This document shows, piece by piece, positions 46,992 through 58,757 of a stretch of 64,000 nt of DNA. Position 1 is the stretch's first letter; each line of letters starts with the position of its first letter. The stretch spans positions 10,001-74,000 of the forward strand of contig NW_027330916.1 of the NCBI RefSeq assembly GCF_022965805.1, read 5' to 3'. The notes beneath the pieces were generated by a model. It saw nothing but the letters and a program-made list of their open reading frames with translations. It had not been told where the DNA came from and made no database searches. A program made the translations under genes and the position numbers. Source of the stretch: Primulina eburnea. Taxonomy: Eukaryota > Streptophyta > Magnoliopsida > Lamiales > Gesneriaceae.

Positions 46992-48608
46992 TGTAATAGC
47001 CGAGCCCGGTGTACGGTACGGTTTAAGCTTTATTGTGTTAATTGGGTTTATGATTAGATGATTATAGTTGTGTTTTGGGCTATAGTATTATTGGTTATTA
47101 TTTATTTGAGGTGTTAGTTGGTGTTGATTGTTCGTTTCAGCGTTTCGAATCGATTTTTAGTTGTTTTGTTACTGTTCATTGCCGTGAGTAGAGTGCACCC
47201 GCGCTCTTAGATGAGTGCCCCCGCGGTGTACTATTCATGATTTTGGTTTTGGAGGGCCGTGGCATCACCGCACCCGCGGCAGTGCAAGGACCGCACCCGC
47301 GGTGTGCACCGCACCCGCGGTAATTGTAGCACCGCACCCGCGGTGATCGTGCATGAGAATTATTTTGGTATGCCGTGAGCATGGCGCACCCGCGGTGCTT
47401 GTGTTGGCGCACCCGCGGTGTAAGTATGGGCGAGTTATTTAGTACCTTTTTGATTGAGTTGACTTCATTCCATACCTTATCCTATCTACTTTTCGAGATT
47501 TTCTCTCAAATACCAAGGGTTTTCATCCATTTCTTTTGCTTCCTATCTTTGATTCTTGGCTTTGTTTGGATTTCCGACTTGAGATCAACGTTCTCCATGG
47601 TATAAGGAAGCTTAGGTAAGTTTTTGGTGCGATTCTAACGAGGTTTTGAGTTAAGGGTTATTTTGGATTTGATGTTTGAGTTGTTTAATGGATTATTTGG
47701 CTTGTACTTGTGGATCTAGAGTTGATATTGGTGTTATTTATGGATTATTGTTGTAGGTGGTGTACCAAGAGCTTATTTGAGGTGTTCTATTGGTAGTAAG
47801 TGGAATTTCATCCTTTTTGCTCACATGATATTATATGTATTGTGTTTTAAAGGTTTCAAAGTGTTATTCCCTTCCATTGATCCATTGCTATGTATTCATT
47901 TCATTGATTATCTATTGGAGGCATTGTATGTCTCACCATTGTTATAAAGGGAATACAAGAAATATTATGAGATTGCGAAACGACGGCCTTAAATGCTATT
48001 GAGAATTCAAATGTTTTATTGGATTGATTTATCATAGCCATGGCATTGCATGCAATTAGATGATCATCGACCATAGGCTTTTATCCCCTCACAGTTATCG
48101 ATTTATATCGATGGGATATTGGCAACCACAGTTACAGATACTATTGATATCAATCCAACCATAGAAAAGAGAATACCATCGTATTGCTATCTATTGCTAT
48201 GCTATTGCTACAGTTATTGCTACAGTATTCATGTTTCAGAGTCGATGGTATTTATGATTTAAAAACCATGTTTTACAGAGTATACTATGTATCATTGCTA
48301 TGTAAGAGTTCCACTTGCTGAGATTTATTCTCATTTCAGTTATTTTCATGTGATGCAGATAAGAACGACGGACCGGGACGTTGACTGTGGATGGGGGTCA
48401 TATGCATACGAAGATTGGAAGGATGATTATTTTGTATCATTTTGTAGCATGATCACACTAATGATATTTTGTATTTTGTTATGTCATTGGAATGATCATG
48501 TTGTTATTTTGTAAGCACTTTTATGAAATGTATTTTGAAACTCCTTCCATTTGAAAGAAAATATTAAATTCCGCTGTATTTTTAATTGTATCGGGTCAGG
48601 GTGTCACA
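46992..48608 (+). repeat. 3' LTR of element F
   Basis: 1617 bases, the same length as the 5' LTR and apparently identical except for one base. Confidence 0.97.
47193..47420 (+). repeat. CACCGCACCCGCGGTG cluster in 3' LTR of F
   Basis: Identical in sequence and unit number to the cluster in the 5' LTR, unlike the clusters in the two LTRs of D. Confidence 0.92.
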
Positions 48609-48613
48609 GAGTT

Positions 48614-49197
48614 CATGAGCCTGAGACAGGGAGATTCGACTGTTACGGAGTTCGTCCGTAAGTTCGAGAAGGGTTGTCAGTTTGTGCCCCTGATCGCGAA
48701 TGATGCTAAAGCCAAGTTTATGCATTTCTTGGTGGGTCTACGGCCGATCTTGCGCCGTGATGTTAGGGTATCTGACCCTACTTCTTATGAGGTCGCTGTC
48801 TCCAAAGCCTTGGCTGCAGAGCAAGATTAGCGGGACATCGAGAGAGACCGTCAGGGCAAGCGCCTAATCCAGATACCACACCGCCCTTCTCCTCAGCAGC
48901 ATCAGCATCAGCACAAGAGGCCTTTCCACGGGCCGCCCAGAAACAGAGGAGGACCTCAGCAGCAGCAGCAGCATCAGCAGCAGGGACGTGTCTTCCCAAG
49001 GACCTTTGAGCACCCAGTCTGTCCCAAGTTCTCACGCCGTCATCCTGGAGCATGCATGTATGGCTCAGGGAAATGTTTTAAGTGTGGCAGCATAGGCCAC
49101 GTGCTGCGGCAGTGCCTCCAGAAGAATCTGCCTATCCAAGGCAGAGTTTTTGCTCTCCATGCTGCGGAGACGAACCCCGATACCATGTTGATGATAG
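48614..49197 (+). pseudogene. gag: Gag of element G, 3' part (exon 1 end)
   Basis: Continues gag from 40777: MSLRQGDSTVTEFVRKFEKGC, FLVGLRPILRRDV, then a TAG at 48828-48830 where a Trp would fit. The same frame continues with a Gln/His-rich segment and a zinc knuckle CFKCGSIGHVLRQC (about 49073-49114), then QGRVFALHAAETNPDTMLMIG. It ends in phase 1 at ATA-G, before ATACC, apparently a mutated GTACC donor. Unspliced, the frame stops after about six codons. Confidence 0.8.
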
Positions 49198-49399
49198 ATA
49201 CCTTACAGCTTTAAGTTTACTTTTGCATTCCAATGTTGTGGGAATCGGGATTTAGATTTTGAACTTAGAATTGCGATAGGATTGCATGTTCTACTCAGTA
49301 TTATTTGTGGGATTAAGATAGAAGAATTGTGACCTTTACATGCCTATAAGCTTAGCTCTTGTGAGTATTTGGGTTCACCTTAGTGTTCCGAACTTTCAG
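49198..49399 (+). other. Putative gag-protease intron of element G
   Basis: 202 bases from ATACCTT to TTCCGAACTTTCAG|G. Removal joins G to GG-AGA in phase 1, giving IG-RIFIAGSATKALIDSGATHSF. The first base of the donor is A instead of G, consistent with decay. Position and part of the sequence match the intron of C. Confidence 0.55.
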
Positions 49400-52300
49400 G
49401 GAGAATTTTCATAGCTGGCTCAGCTACCAAAGCCCTGATAGATTCGGGGGCTACCCACTCATTTATTTTGGAGGTCTTTGCCAATTTCCTCAAAGTCAAG
49501 ACCATAGGGCTAGATATAGCCTATTCAGTAGTGTTGCCTTCAGGCGAAGAGATGACAACCACCAATGTGATACGAGACATAGATCTTGAGCTCCATGGCA
49601 ATCTTGTTTATGCGGATCTTATAGTGTTGCCGATGCCAGAGTTTGACATCATTCTAGGGATGGATTGGCTACTGCGGAACAGAGTTTTGATCGACTTCCG
49701 GCGGAGATCCGTTCTAGTCTGACCGTCTGGAATGACTCAGTTCTTATTCGAGCCGGACATGTACTTTCCTTTACCACGTATTATTCCGTTTGTCCAGACT
49801 AGGAAGCTCATGCATAGAGGGTGTCAGGAATTTTTAGCCACCTTTGTATCTGTCCCCGAGGCACCCAGTCAGTCAGCTTCAGACGTTCCGATTGTTAGAG
49901 ACTTCTTAGACGTGTTTCCTGATGACGTCTCTGGTATGCCACCTGAGAGAGAGGTGGAGTTTTCCATCGAGCTTATGCCAGGTACGGCTCCGATCTCAAA
50001 AGCGTCGTACCGACTTCCACCGACAGAGATGGGAGAGCTTAAGAAGCAGATACAGGAACTTCTGGACAAGGAGTTCATTCGCTCTAGCTTCTCACCTTGG
50101 GGCGCGCCAGTCTTGTTTGTTAAGAAGAAGGATGGCTCTATGAGACTTTGTATTGACTATCGGGAGTTGAACAGGGTTACAGTGAAGAATAAATACCCAC
50201 TTCCGAGGATTGAGGATATGTTTGACCAGTTGGAGGAAGCTTCGATTTTCTCCAAGATTGATCTGCGTTCCGGTTATCACCAGTTGAGGGTGAGAGATGC
50301 TGATGTTTCGAAGACTGCTTTCAGGACTCGTTATGGCCACTACGAGTTCCTTGTGATGCCGTTCGGTTTGACCAATGCGCCCGCGATCTTCATGGATCTC
50401 ATGAATCGCGTATTTCAGCTGTACCTCGATCAGTTTGTGATAGTGTTCATAGACGACATTCTCGTCTATTCTAAGAATTGGGAGGATCACATCAGGTATC
50501 TGACCACAGTGTTGCAGACATTGCAGAAGCACAAAAATTCGCAAAGTTCAGTAAATGCGAATTCTGGCTAGAGAAGGTGGCGTTCTTAGGCCACATTGTT
50601 TCCAGCAGTGGCATTGAGGTAGACCCCGTGAAAGTTGCAGCAGTCAGAGATTGGGTGGTGCCGCAGAATGCATCAGAGATCCGCAGTTTTCTTGGCTTAG
50701 CAGGATATTATCGGAAATTCATTAAGGGATTCTCCTTTATTGCAGTTCCACTCACAGCACTGACCAAGAAGAATGTGAAATTTGCTTGGAGCGAGGAGTG
50801 TTAGAAGAGCTTCGATACTTTGAAGCAAGCTCTTACCTCAGCTCCAGTTTTTGCCATGCTGTCAGGGCTCAGTGAGTTTGTTCTGTATACCGATGCTTCG
50901 AAGCTCGGTCTTGGCGCTGTATTGATGCAGCATGGGAAGGTGATAGCATATGTTTCTAGACAGTTGAAGACTCATGAGAAGAACTACCCTACCCATGATC
51001 TAGAGTTGGCTGCATTAGTTTTTGCCTTGAAGATTTGGAGGCATTATCTGTATGGATAGATGTGTCAGATCTTTACCGAACACAAGAGCCTCAAGTATTT
51101 CTTTATGCAGAAGGAGCTGAACATGCGTCAGAGGCGTTGGTTGGAGCTTGTGAAGGAATATGAATGTGACATTAGCTACCACCCGGGTAAAGCTAATTTA
51201 GTTGCGGATGCATTGAGCAGAAAAGTCGCAGTGATGGCTCATTTGACAGTGTCGAGACCTCTTCAGATTGAGATGCAGAGGTTTGATCTTGAGACTTATC
51301 CTCAAGGTAGAGTTCCCCGTCTATCTACCTTGACCATTCAGTCTTCCCTTCTGGACCGTATTCGCAGTGGTCAGTCATCAGATGAGTAGTTGGCCAAGTG
51401 GAAGCAGAGAGATGAGGCCAAGGGCAGTGTCTTGTATTCAGTCAGCGATGGTATTGTGATATACCGAGATAGGATATGGGTTCCTAGCAGTGATTCTTTC
51501 CGAGCAGATAATCTATCAGAAACCCACATGTCCCCGTACTCTATTCATCCAGGGAGTACGAAGATGTACAAAGATCTGCAGCTTTTGTATTGGTGGCCTG
51601 GTATGAAGAAAGACATCAGACGATTTGTATCCGAGTGCTTGACTTGTCAGTTAGTGAAGGCCGAGCATCAGAGACCAGCAGGTTTGCTCAAGCCTCTCCC
51701 TATTCCCGAGTGGAAGTGGGAGAATGTTACCATGGATTTTGTGACCGGTTTGCCGAGGTCAGCCAGAGGATCGAATGATATCTGGGTGATTGTAGATCGT
51801 CTTACCAAATCAGCGCACTTCTTTCCTATTAAGACGACTTTCACCATGGTTCAGTATGCAGAGTTGTATATCCGTGAGATAGTCCGACTCCATGGTATTC
51901 CAGTTTCTATCGTGTCTGACAGAGATCCGAGATTCACTTCCTTGTTTTGGAAGAGCTTGCATTCGACTATGGGTACGAAGTTGCTGTTTAGCACAGCTTT
52001 CCATCCGTAGACAGATGGACAGTCAGAGCGAGTCATTCAAATTTTAGAGGATCTTCTCCGTGCTTGCGTCATTGATTTCTCTGGGAGTTGGGAGTCGAAC
52101 TTACCATTGGTTGAGTTCACCTATAACAACAGCTTCTAGTCTTCTATTGGTATGGCTCCGTATGAAGCACTGTATGGCCGCAAGTGCAGATCTCCTGTTC
52201 ATAGGGATGAAGTAGGAGAGAGAGCAGAGTTGGGTCCAGAGATTATTCTGCAGGCTGCAGATGTAGTAGTTAAGATCCGTGATAGGATGAGGACTGCTCA

Positions 52301-52777
52301 GAGTCGACAGAAGAGTTATGCCGATCAGCGGAGGAGAGATTTAGAGTTTGCAGTGGGCGACCAAGTCTTTGTGAAGGTGGCACCTATGAAGGGTGTCATG
52401 AGATTTGGCAAGAAAAGGAAGCTCAGTCCGAGATTTATTGGACCATTTGAGATCCTCGACAGAGTTGGGACGCTAGCTTATCATGTGGCTCTTCCGCCGA
52501 GTCTGGCCGAGTACACAATGTCTTTCACGTCTCTATGCTAAGGAAGTATTTGGCGAATCCTTCGCATATCTTGAACTTCGAGCCGTTGCAACTTACTCCG
52601 AACCTATCTTATGAGGAGAGGCCAGTGCAGATCCTAGACAGGCAGGAGAAGAAGCTTCGGAACAAGCTGGTTAGGCGAGTCAAAGTCAAATGGCTCAATC
52701 ATCCAGAGGAGGAAGCTACATGGGAGTCTGAGCCGGAGATGAGAGATCGTTACCCCGAGTTATTCGGTGAGTTTTAA
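49400..52777 (+). pseudogene. pol: Pol of element G, broken
   Basis: Protease ALIDSGATHSFI and DIILGMDWLLRNRVLIDF; reverse transcriptase with [11 protein letters not shown] (about 50446-50478); RNase [17 protein letters not shown]; integrase with [23 protein letters not shown] and [10 protein letters not shown]-terminal chromodomain-like EEEATWESEPEMRDRYPELF. Stops at 49720, 50802, 51057, 51387, 52008 and 52137 and a frameshift near 50530 break it. Another frameshift lies near 52510, where the C-terminal frame (52535-52777) begins. Four of the stops are TAG where F has CAG. Confidence 0.92.
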
Positions 52778-52793
52778 TTTCGAGGACGAAATT
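52776..52793 (+). other. Post-pol hairpin of element G
   Basis: Arms AATTTCG and CGAAATT around AGGA. It overlaps the last two bases of the stop codon. Confidence 0.75.
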
Positions 52794-52799
52794 TCTTTT

Positions 52800-52812
52800 A
52801 AGGGGGGAGGAT
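52800..52812 (+). other. Polypurine tract of element G
   Basis: AAGGGGGGAGGAT directly precedes the 3' LTR start TGTAGAAC. Confidence 0.9.
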
Positions 52813-55800
52813 TGTAGAACCCGTAACTTAGACTACGTATAAGCCATGCATAATTCTACTATTTTAAATTAAAATGATTTTTTTTCCTTAAGTTAATTAT
52901 TTCATGCAGCAGTTGATTTTTATCATTTCAGTTTATTCAGTGAGGCCGGACTGGAGTTGGAGTTTAGAGATAAAATTTAAGATTCAGAAAATATTTCCAG
53001 GATTTAATTTAGCTAGCAAGTAAGTTAATTTAAGTTAAAAAGGAGGTTGAGGATTTATTTTAATTACTTGTGGGTGAGTAGGAAATAAATTCATTTGAGT
53101 TCAATTAATTAAGGGATTAGTTCCCTTAATTAATTAAAAGATTAGTGAGGCTTTTAAGGGTTATTAATTTACTAGATAATCAACAATTCCCCTCCATTTA
53201 TTAGTGAATTTTCGGCCACTCCTTAGTAGAATAGACAATTATTTTGCCAACTCACCCTTTTTATCTTTCTTTGCATTAAATGGAGTAGGATAATCCTTCA
53301 ATTTTTTTTCTAGCACCATTTAATTAGCATTATCCTATCCTAGTCTAGTATCATGAAGAATAATCGGCCACCTCACCCCATCCAATCCCTTCAACAAATC
53401 ATTTGATAGCAACAATTATTCAAAATTCAAATAAAGGTAGACTTGGTCACCCCTTTGTATCCCTTTATTATTGGATCTCCCCTCACTATCTTAACAACCT
53501 TAATCCCTTTCCCACACCACCGAATTCAGTAGCATTTCAGTAGGGTTAACCAAGAAAAAAATCGAGGGAATTAGTGAGAAAATTCGAGAGCAAGAAGGTA
53601 GAAAAGAAAGCGCTTCACTCCTCCGCCCCGGATCGTCTCGCTCTTTCGTTTTTCTTTCAAACGAAAATCAAGGCATGTTTTTAATCTTTCTTGCTCTTCA
53701 GTCAAGTCCTAATATTATTTTTAAACATCACTTGTACATGATTTTATACAAGAAAACCGAAATATACATCAAGCTTTTTTGAAATGCATGTGCAGATATT
53801 TTTTCGACTATCATGGCAGCTTCGCGATTTTCTCAAGTTTTGTGGTTTCAGGTGGATGGTTAGATTCCAGGATCACTAGGCTACATCTAGACACATACTA
53901 GGGTGTGTCAAGACTGTGATGGTCCATTCAAACAAGCCCCATGCATGACAGAAATCGAAAATAACAGCAGCTTCTCTTCCTTGCCATTTATGTTTCGAAA
54001 TTCTGTGTGTGCTGTCAAAGGAGAAATGATCTGATCTTGACTGCCCCAAGGGCCTATAGCCATGGTTAGATCACTTCCCTAGCATGTCTAAGACATGACT
54101 AATTCGCCCTTTTGGTGGCTTGGTCCATGGTGCGCCGGTTTTTAAATCAAAATCAAGAACAGCCCCATCCCCTTCTCGTCCCTTCGGTTTTTGACAGCAT
54201 TTGTGCTTCGAGTTTTGTGGAATGGTATGGATCTTGGTTGGCCTATGGCCCTTAGCCACGGTTCATACCCTAACACTGGATGTCTAAATCGTGCCATGGT
54301 CAATGAAATGGCCACTGGAACGGCACAAGACAACGAACGAAGCGGAACCCCCCAAGCTCTCAGATTTCGTTCTCGGCTAGAGGTGTGGTCGTGTTTCTGG
54401 TGTGGTTCGGATTGTGGCTGGCCTAGGGCCCTTAGCCATGGTTCGAATCATTTCTTGGGATGTTGGTAAGAGGTTATGGTCAGTGGTTCAAGCCCCAATG
54501 GCCATTAGCCTCGCAAACGACGCAAGCAAACCAAGCACAATTGCTGTATTTTTTGACAGCAACTTGCTGTGTCGGTTCGGTGGCTCGTTTGAGTTCTCGG
54601 TTGGCTTTTAGCCTATGTCCTTGGATTGTACAGTGCCTCATTGAGTTGGGAAGGTCATGGTTTTGACCGTTCTTCATTCGGATCATTTTTGAGGTCGTAG
54701 AATTTACGGTGCGATGTGCCAAATTAACTCTCGAAAGAGTGTTTCATGTTTTGACCTCCATTCACCTAGATTTCGGCCCTCATCATTTTAGGAGCATTAT
54801 TTTATCATTTTAGGCGTATTTTAATCATGAATACATGATGGTTCAGTGTTGGTTCGGGTTGGTTCGGAGTCATGATTAAATACGAAGTCGGTTTGCGTAA
54901 TTGTCACAGTTTTGAAGGTTATTGCATAGTTTGGTCAAGTAAATCTATTGCATACTTTTCATGACATATTTAGTTTGCAGCGAGCCTAGGAGCGATCCAA
55001 TCCCATCAGTAAAATGGGTACAGGATATTTCATTCAGTTTTTTAATTATATTACGTGCAAAAATACAAATTTTTAGATTTATGCGATATTGCTTGTGGTC
55101 ACTTTACTATCATGCTTAAGTCCGGTCCCCATTATCGGCCCGGTCACCAGTTACCGGTCAGCTCAAATGTTTCACCCAGTACTGTGGCAGTAGTCTGATC
55201 AGATGTAAATCCGATCCCCAGTATCGGTCCGGTCCCCATTATCGGTCAGCTCAGTTCAGTTCAGGGACCACATGCGTAGACCATAATCTCACCAGAAAAT
55301 TATTACAAGCTATTTCAGTATAGGGCTCACAGGATCAAACAGTTTAACTATGATTTTCAGTTCAGCTATGCACGTATTATAATTAATCTTGACACTACAG
55401 TTTTTACGATATGCATCATGACATGATATTTTTACTCCCATGCAAAAATTTATTATTTATTTACTCATTATTTACGATATATGCATGTTGAGTCTTTAGA
55501 CTCACTAGACTTGATTGTTGTAGGTACTGATGATGTCGGGATCGAGGGCGGGGACCAGTGAGCTAGCTTGGGTCGGCAGTAGTGGCACCCGAGGACTTCA
55601 GTTTCAGCACTTGCCATTTTATTTTTGATGCTCAAATATTTTATCAGTTGTTAAATTCTTTAACTTGTTATTTTGGCAAGTAATAATTTCTTCCGCTGCT
55701 ATTTTGAACGTTAAACATTTTATCATTTTTTGGTATGAATGAGGCACTCCATTTATTTTAAAAGAAAAATTTTAAATTTCCCGTAAATTTTCTAGTAAGG

Positions 55801-55817
55801 ATTTTGAGGCCCTTATA
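52813..55817 (+). repeat. 3' LTR of element G
   Basis: 3005 bases, collinear with the 5' LTR with scattered substitutions and small indels, clearly more diverged than the LTR pair of F. It ends TATA like the 5' copy. TGAGTCTTTAGACTCA is at 55489-55504. Confidence 0.93.
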
Positions 55818-55822
55818 GCTCC

Positions 55823-58720
55823 GGTATTTATTTGTGAAAAAGAAGGATGGCAGTATGCATCTTTGCATTGATTAATGAGAGCTTAACAGAGTCACTATAA
55901 AAAATAAGTATCCACTGCCTAGAATTGAAGATTTATTCGACCAGTTGCAAGGAGCATCGATATTTTAAAAAATTGATCTGCGATCTGGATACCATCAATT
56001 GAAGGTAAAAGAGTCAGATGTTCATAAGACAACATTTCGCACGAGATACGGGCACTATGAGTTTATGGTCATGCCATTCGGATTGACCAATGCACCAGCG
56101 ATCTTCATGGATCTCATGAATCGCGTATTTCAGCCGTATCTAAATCAGTTTATTATTTTCTTCATTGATGACATATTGATCTATTCCAAGAGCAGAGAGG
56201 AGCATAGCCGTCATTTGAGGACAACACTGCAATTATTGCAAGATAGGAAACTTTATGCAAAATTCAGCAAGTGCGAGTTTTGGCTTGTCGAGGAATGGCC
56301 AGTACCAAAGAGCGTCACCGAGATTCGCAGTTTCTTGGGATTAGCTGGCTATTATTGCAAGTTTATTCAGGGATTCTCATCTATTGCGGTAACTCTGACA
56401 TCTTTGACTAAGAAGAATGCAAAGTTTATTTGGGGATCCGAGTGTCAAGCCAGTTTTGACAAGTTGAAGCAAACCTTGATTACAGCGCCAGTATTATCTA
56501 TGCCATCAGGGCAAGGGGAGTATGTTCTTTACACCGACACCTCTAAACTTGCTTTTGGCGCAGTTCTTATGCAAAACGACCGAGTTATCGTCTATGCGTC
56601 CAGACAAATAAAAATTCATGAGAAGAATTACCCTACCCATGATCTTGAGCTTGCAGCAGTAGTATTTGCATTAAAGATTTGGAGACATTACCTTTATGGG
56701 GAGATGTGCAAAATATTTACATATCATAAAAGCTTGAAATACTTCTTCACCCAAAAGGAGTTGAATATGAGACAACGCAGATGACTTGAGTTAGTGAAGG
56801 ATTATGACTGTGACATTAGCTATCAACCGGGGAAAGCTAATGTGGTGACATACGCATTGAGCAGAAAAGCAGCAATTATCACTCAATTATCACTCCAAAG
56901 ACCGTTGCAGTCCGAGATACAGCGGTTTCAGCTTACAGTGTATGCTAGGGGCGAGGCCCATAATCTTGCCACATTATCAGTGCAGTCGACTTTGAGAAAC
57001 AGAATTCGTGATGGGCAGTCTACCGATGAGCAGTTGCAAAAGTGGAGAGCAAGAGATGAAGCCAAGGGCCAGAATTTATATTCAGTGGTGGATGGTTTAG
57101 TTCTTTATCGAGATCGTCTATGGGTTCCTAGTGACGATTCCTTGAGAGATCTTATTATGAAGGAAGCCCATGATACACCATATTCTATTCATCCGGGCAG
57201 CACAAAAATGTATAAAGATTTGCAGTTGTTATATTGGTAGCCAGGCATGAAGAGAGAAATTTTGAGATTTGTATCCGAGTGTTTGAATTGTCAGTAAGTC
57301 AAAGCAGAGCATCAAAGACCAGCGGCGAAATTAAAGACACTCCCTATCCCTGAGTGGAAATGGGAGAATATTACTATGGACTTTGTAGTGGGATTGCCAA
57401 AGACTGTTAAGGGATTGAATGCCATATGGGTGATAGTAGATTGTCTTACAAAATCAGCGCATTTCCTACCTATTAAGACGACATTCACCATGATTCAGTA
57501 TGCAGAGTTATATGTTCGAGAAATAGTTCGTCTGCATAGGATTCCCGTGTCTATTGTTTCTGACAGAGATACGAGATTCAAGTCATCTTTTTGGAAAATT
57601 CTGCATGCAGCGATGGGCACAAAGTTATTGTTCAGTACAACATTCCATCCTTAAACCGATGGTCAGCCAGAAAGAGTTATACATATTTTTGAAGATCTAC
57701 TGCAAGCATGTGTTATTGATTTCCAAGGCAGTTGGGAACAAAAGTTACCTCTAGTGGAGTTCACTTACCAAAGTTATTGTTCAGTATAGCATTCCATCCT
57801 TAAACCGATGGTCAGCCAGAAAGAGTTATACAGATTTTGGAAGATCTACTGCAAGCTTGTGTTATTGATTTCCAAGGCAGTTGGGAACCAAAGTTACCTT
57901 TGGTGGAGTTCACTTACCAAAGTTATTGTTCAGTACAACATTCTATCCTTAAACCGATGGTCAGCCAGAAAGAGTTATACAGATTTTGGAAGATCTACTG
58001 CAAGCTTGTGTTATTGATTTCCAAGACAGTTGGGAACCAAAGTTACCTCTAGTGGAGTTCACTTACAATAACAGTTTCCAATCAACAATTGGAATGGCTC
58101 CTTTTGAGGCACTTTATGGAAGGAAATGTAGATCTCCGATTCACTGGGACGAGGTTGGGGAAAGAAGAGATATTGGTCCAGATGTGATTGAAGAGATAGT
58201 TAAGCTTGTAATAAAAATTCGTGAGAGAATGAAGACTGCGCAAAGCCGCCAAAAGAGTTATGCAGACAAAAGGCGAAGAGACTTAGAATTTGCAGTGGGC
58301 GACCACGTATTTGTGAAAATAGCACATATGAAGGGTGTTATGCGCTTCGGCAAGAAGGGCAAGCTTAGCCCAAGATTCATTGGCCCGTTTGAGATTTTGG
58401 AGAGAATTGGGACACTAGCTTACAGAGTGGCATTGCCACCAACACTTTCAGGAGTTCACAATGTGTTCCACGTCTCAATGCTGCGGAAGTACATGTCGAA
58501 TCCGTCACACGTGCTTAATTATGAACCACTTCAGTTGACTCCAAATATGACATATGAAGAAAGACCTGTCCAGATCTTAGCCAGGCAAGAAAGACGATTG
58601 CGAAACAAAGTCATTCCAATGGTCAAGATCAAGTGGCTGAATCACTCGGAAGAGGAAGCTACTTGGGAAACCGAGGGGGACTTGAAGATTCGCTATCCAG
58701 ATTTATTCAGTAAGTTCTAA
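55823..58720 (+). pseudogene. pol: Pol of element C, second part, broken
   Basis: Continues reverse transcriptase after element G, with a one-base frameshift near 55828, stops in the IDYRELN motif (about 55873-55878) and a further stop near 55968. Clean stretch 55999-56784 holds [11 protein letters not shown] and RNase [16 protein letters not shown]. About 25 residues are missing between CEFWL and [15 protein letters not shown]. Integrase follows with stops at 57238, 57295 and 57652, MDFVVGLPK, SDRDTRFKS, a 149-base tandem triplication, then the intact C-terminus 57986-58720 ending EEEATWETEGDLKIRYPDLF. Confidence 0.9.
57621..58067 (+). repeat. 149-base tandem triplication in integrase of C
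   Basis: Three copies start AAAGTTATTGTTCAGTA at 57621, 57770 and 57919 and end in GTGGAGTTCACTTAC. Each step is 149 bases, not a multiple of three, so every copy shifts the frame. Copies differ at a few bases, so the event is not very recent. Confidence 0.93.
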
Positions 58721-58736
58721 TTTCGAGGACGAAATT
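58719..58736 (+). other. Post-pol hairpin of element C
   Basis: Arms AATTTCG and CGAAATT around AGGA, overlapping the stop codon. Confidence 0.75.
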
Positions 58737-58741
58737 TTATT

Positions 58742-58757
58742 TAAGGGGGGGAGGAAT
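58742..58757 (+). other. Polypurine tract of element C
   Basis: TAAGGGGGGGAGGAAT directly precedes the 3' LTR start TGTAAGGTC. Confidence 0.9.

Larger units (their letters stand above)
40778..48608 (+). mobile_element. Intact young Ty3/gypsy element F (TSD GAGTT)
   Basis: 7831 bases with two LTRs of 1617 bases, GAGTT duplicated at 40773-40777 and 48609-48613, PBS, one uninterrupted Gag-Pol frame, a hairpin and a polypurine tract. Comparing the LTRs by eye I found one difference (G at about 42050, A at about 48264). All features needed for autonomous transposition seem present. Inserted in the gag gene of G. Confidence 0.97.
37047..55817 (+). mobile_element. Ty3/gypsy element G, host of F (TSD GCTCC)
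   Basis: Starts TGTAGAACCCG at 37047 and ends CCCTTATA at 55817, with GCTCC at 37042-37046 and 55818-55822. Without F it is about 10.9 kb with LTRs near 3 kb. Gag, protease, reverse transcriptase, RNase H and integrase are all recognisable but interrupted by F, six or more stops and a frameshift. Inserted in the reverse transcriptase gene of C. Confidence 0.93.
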
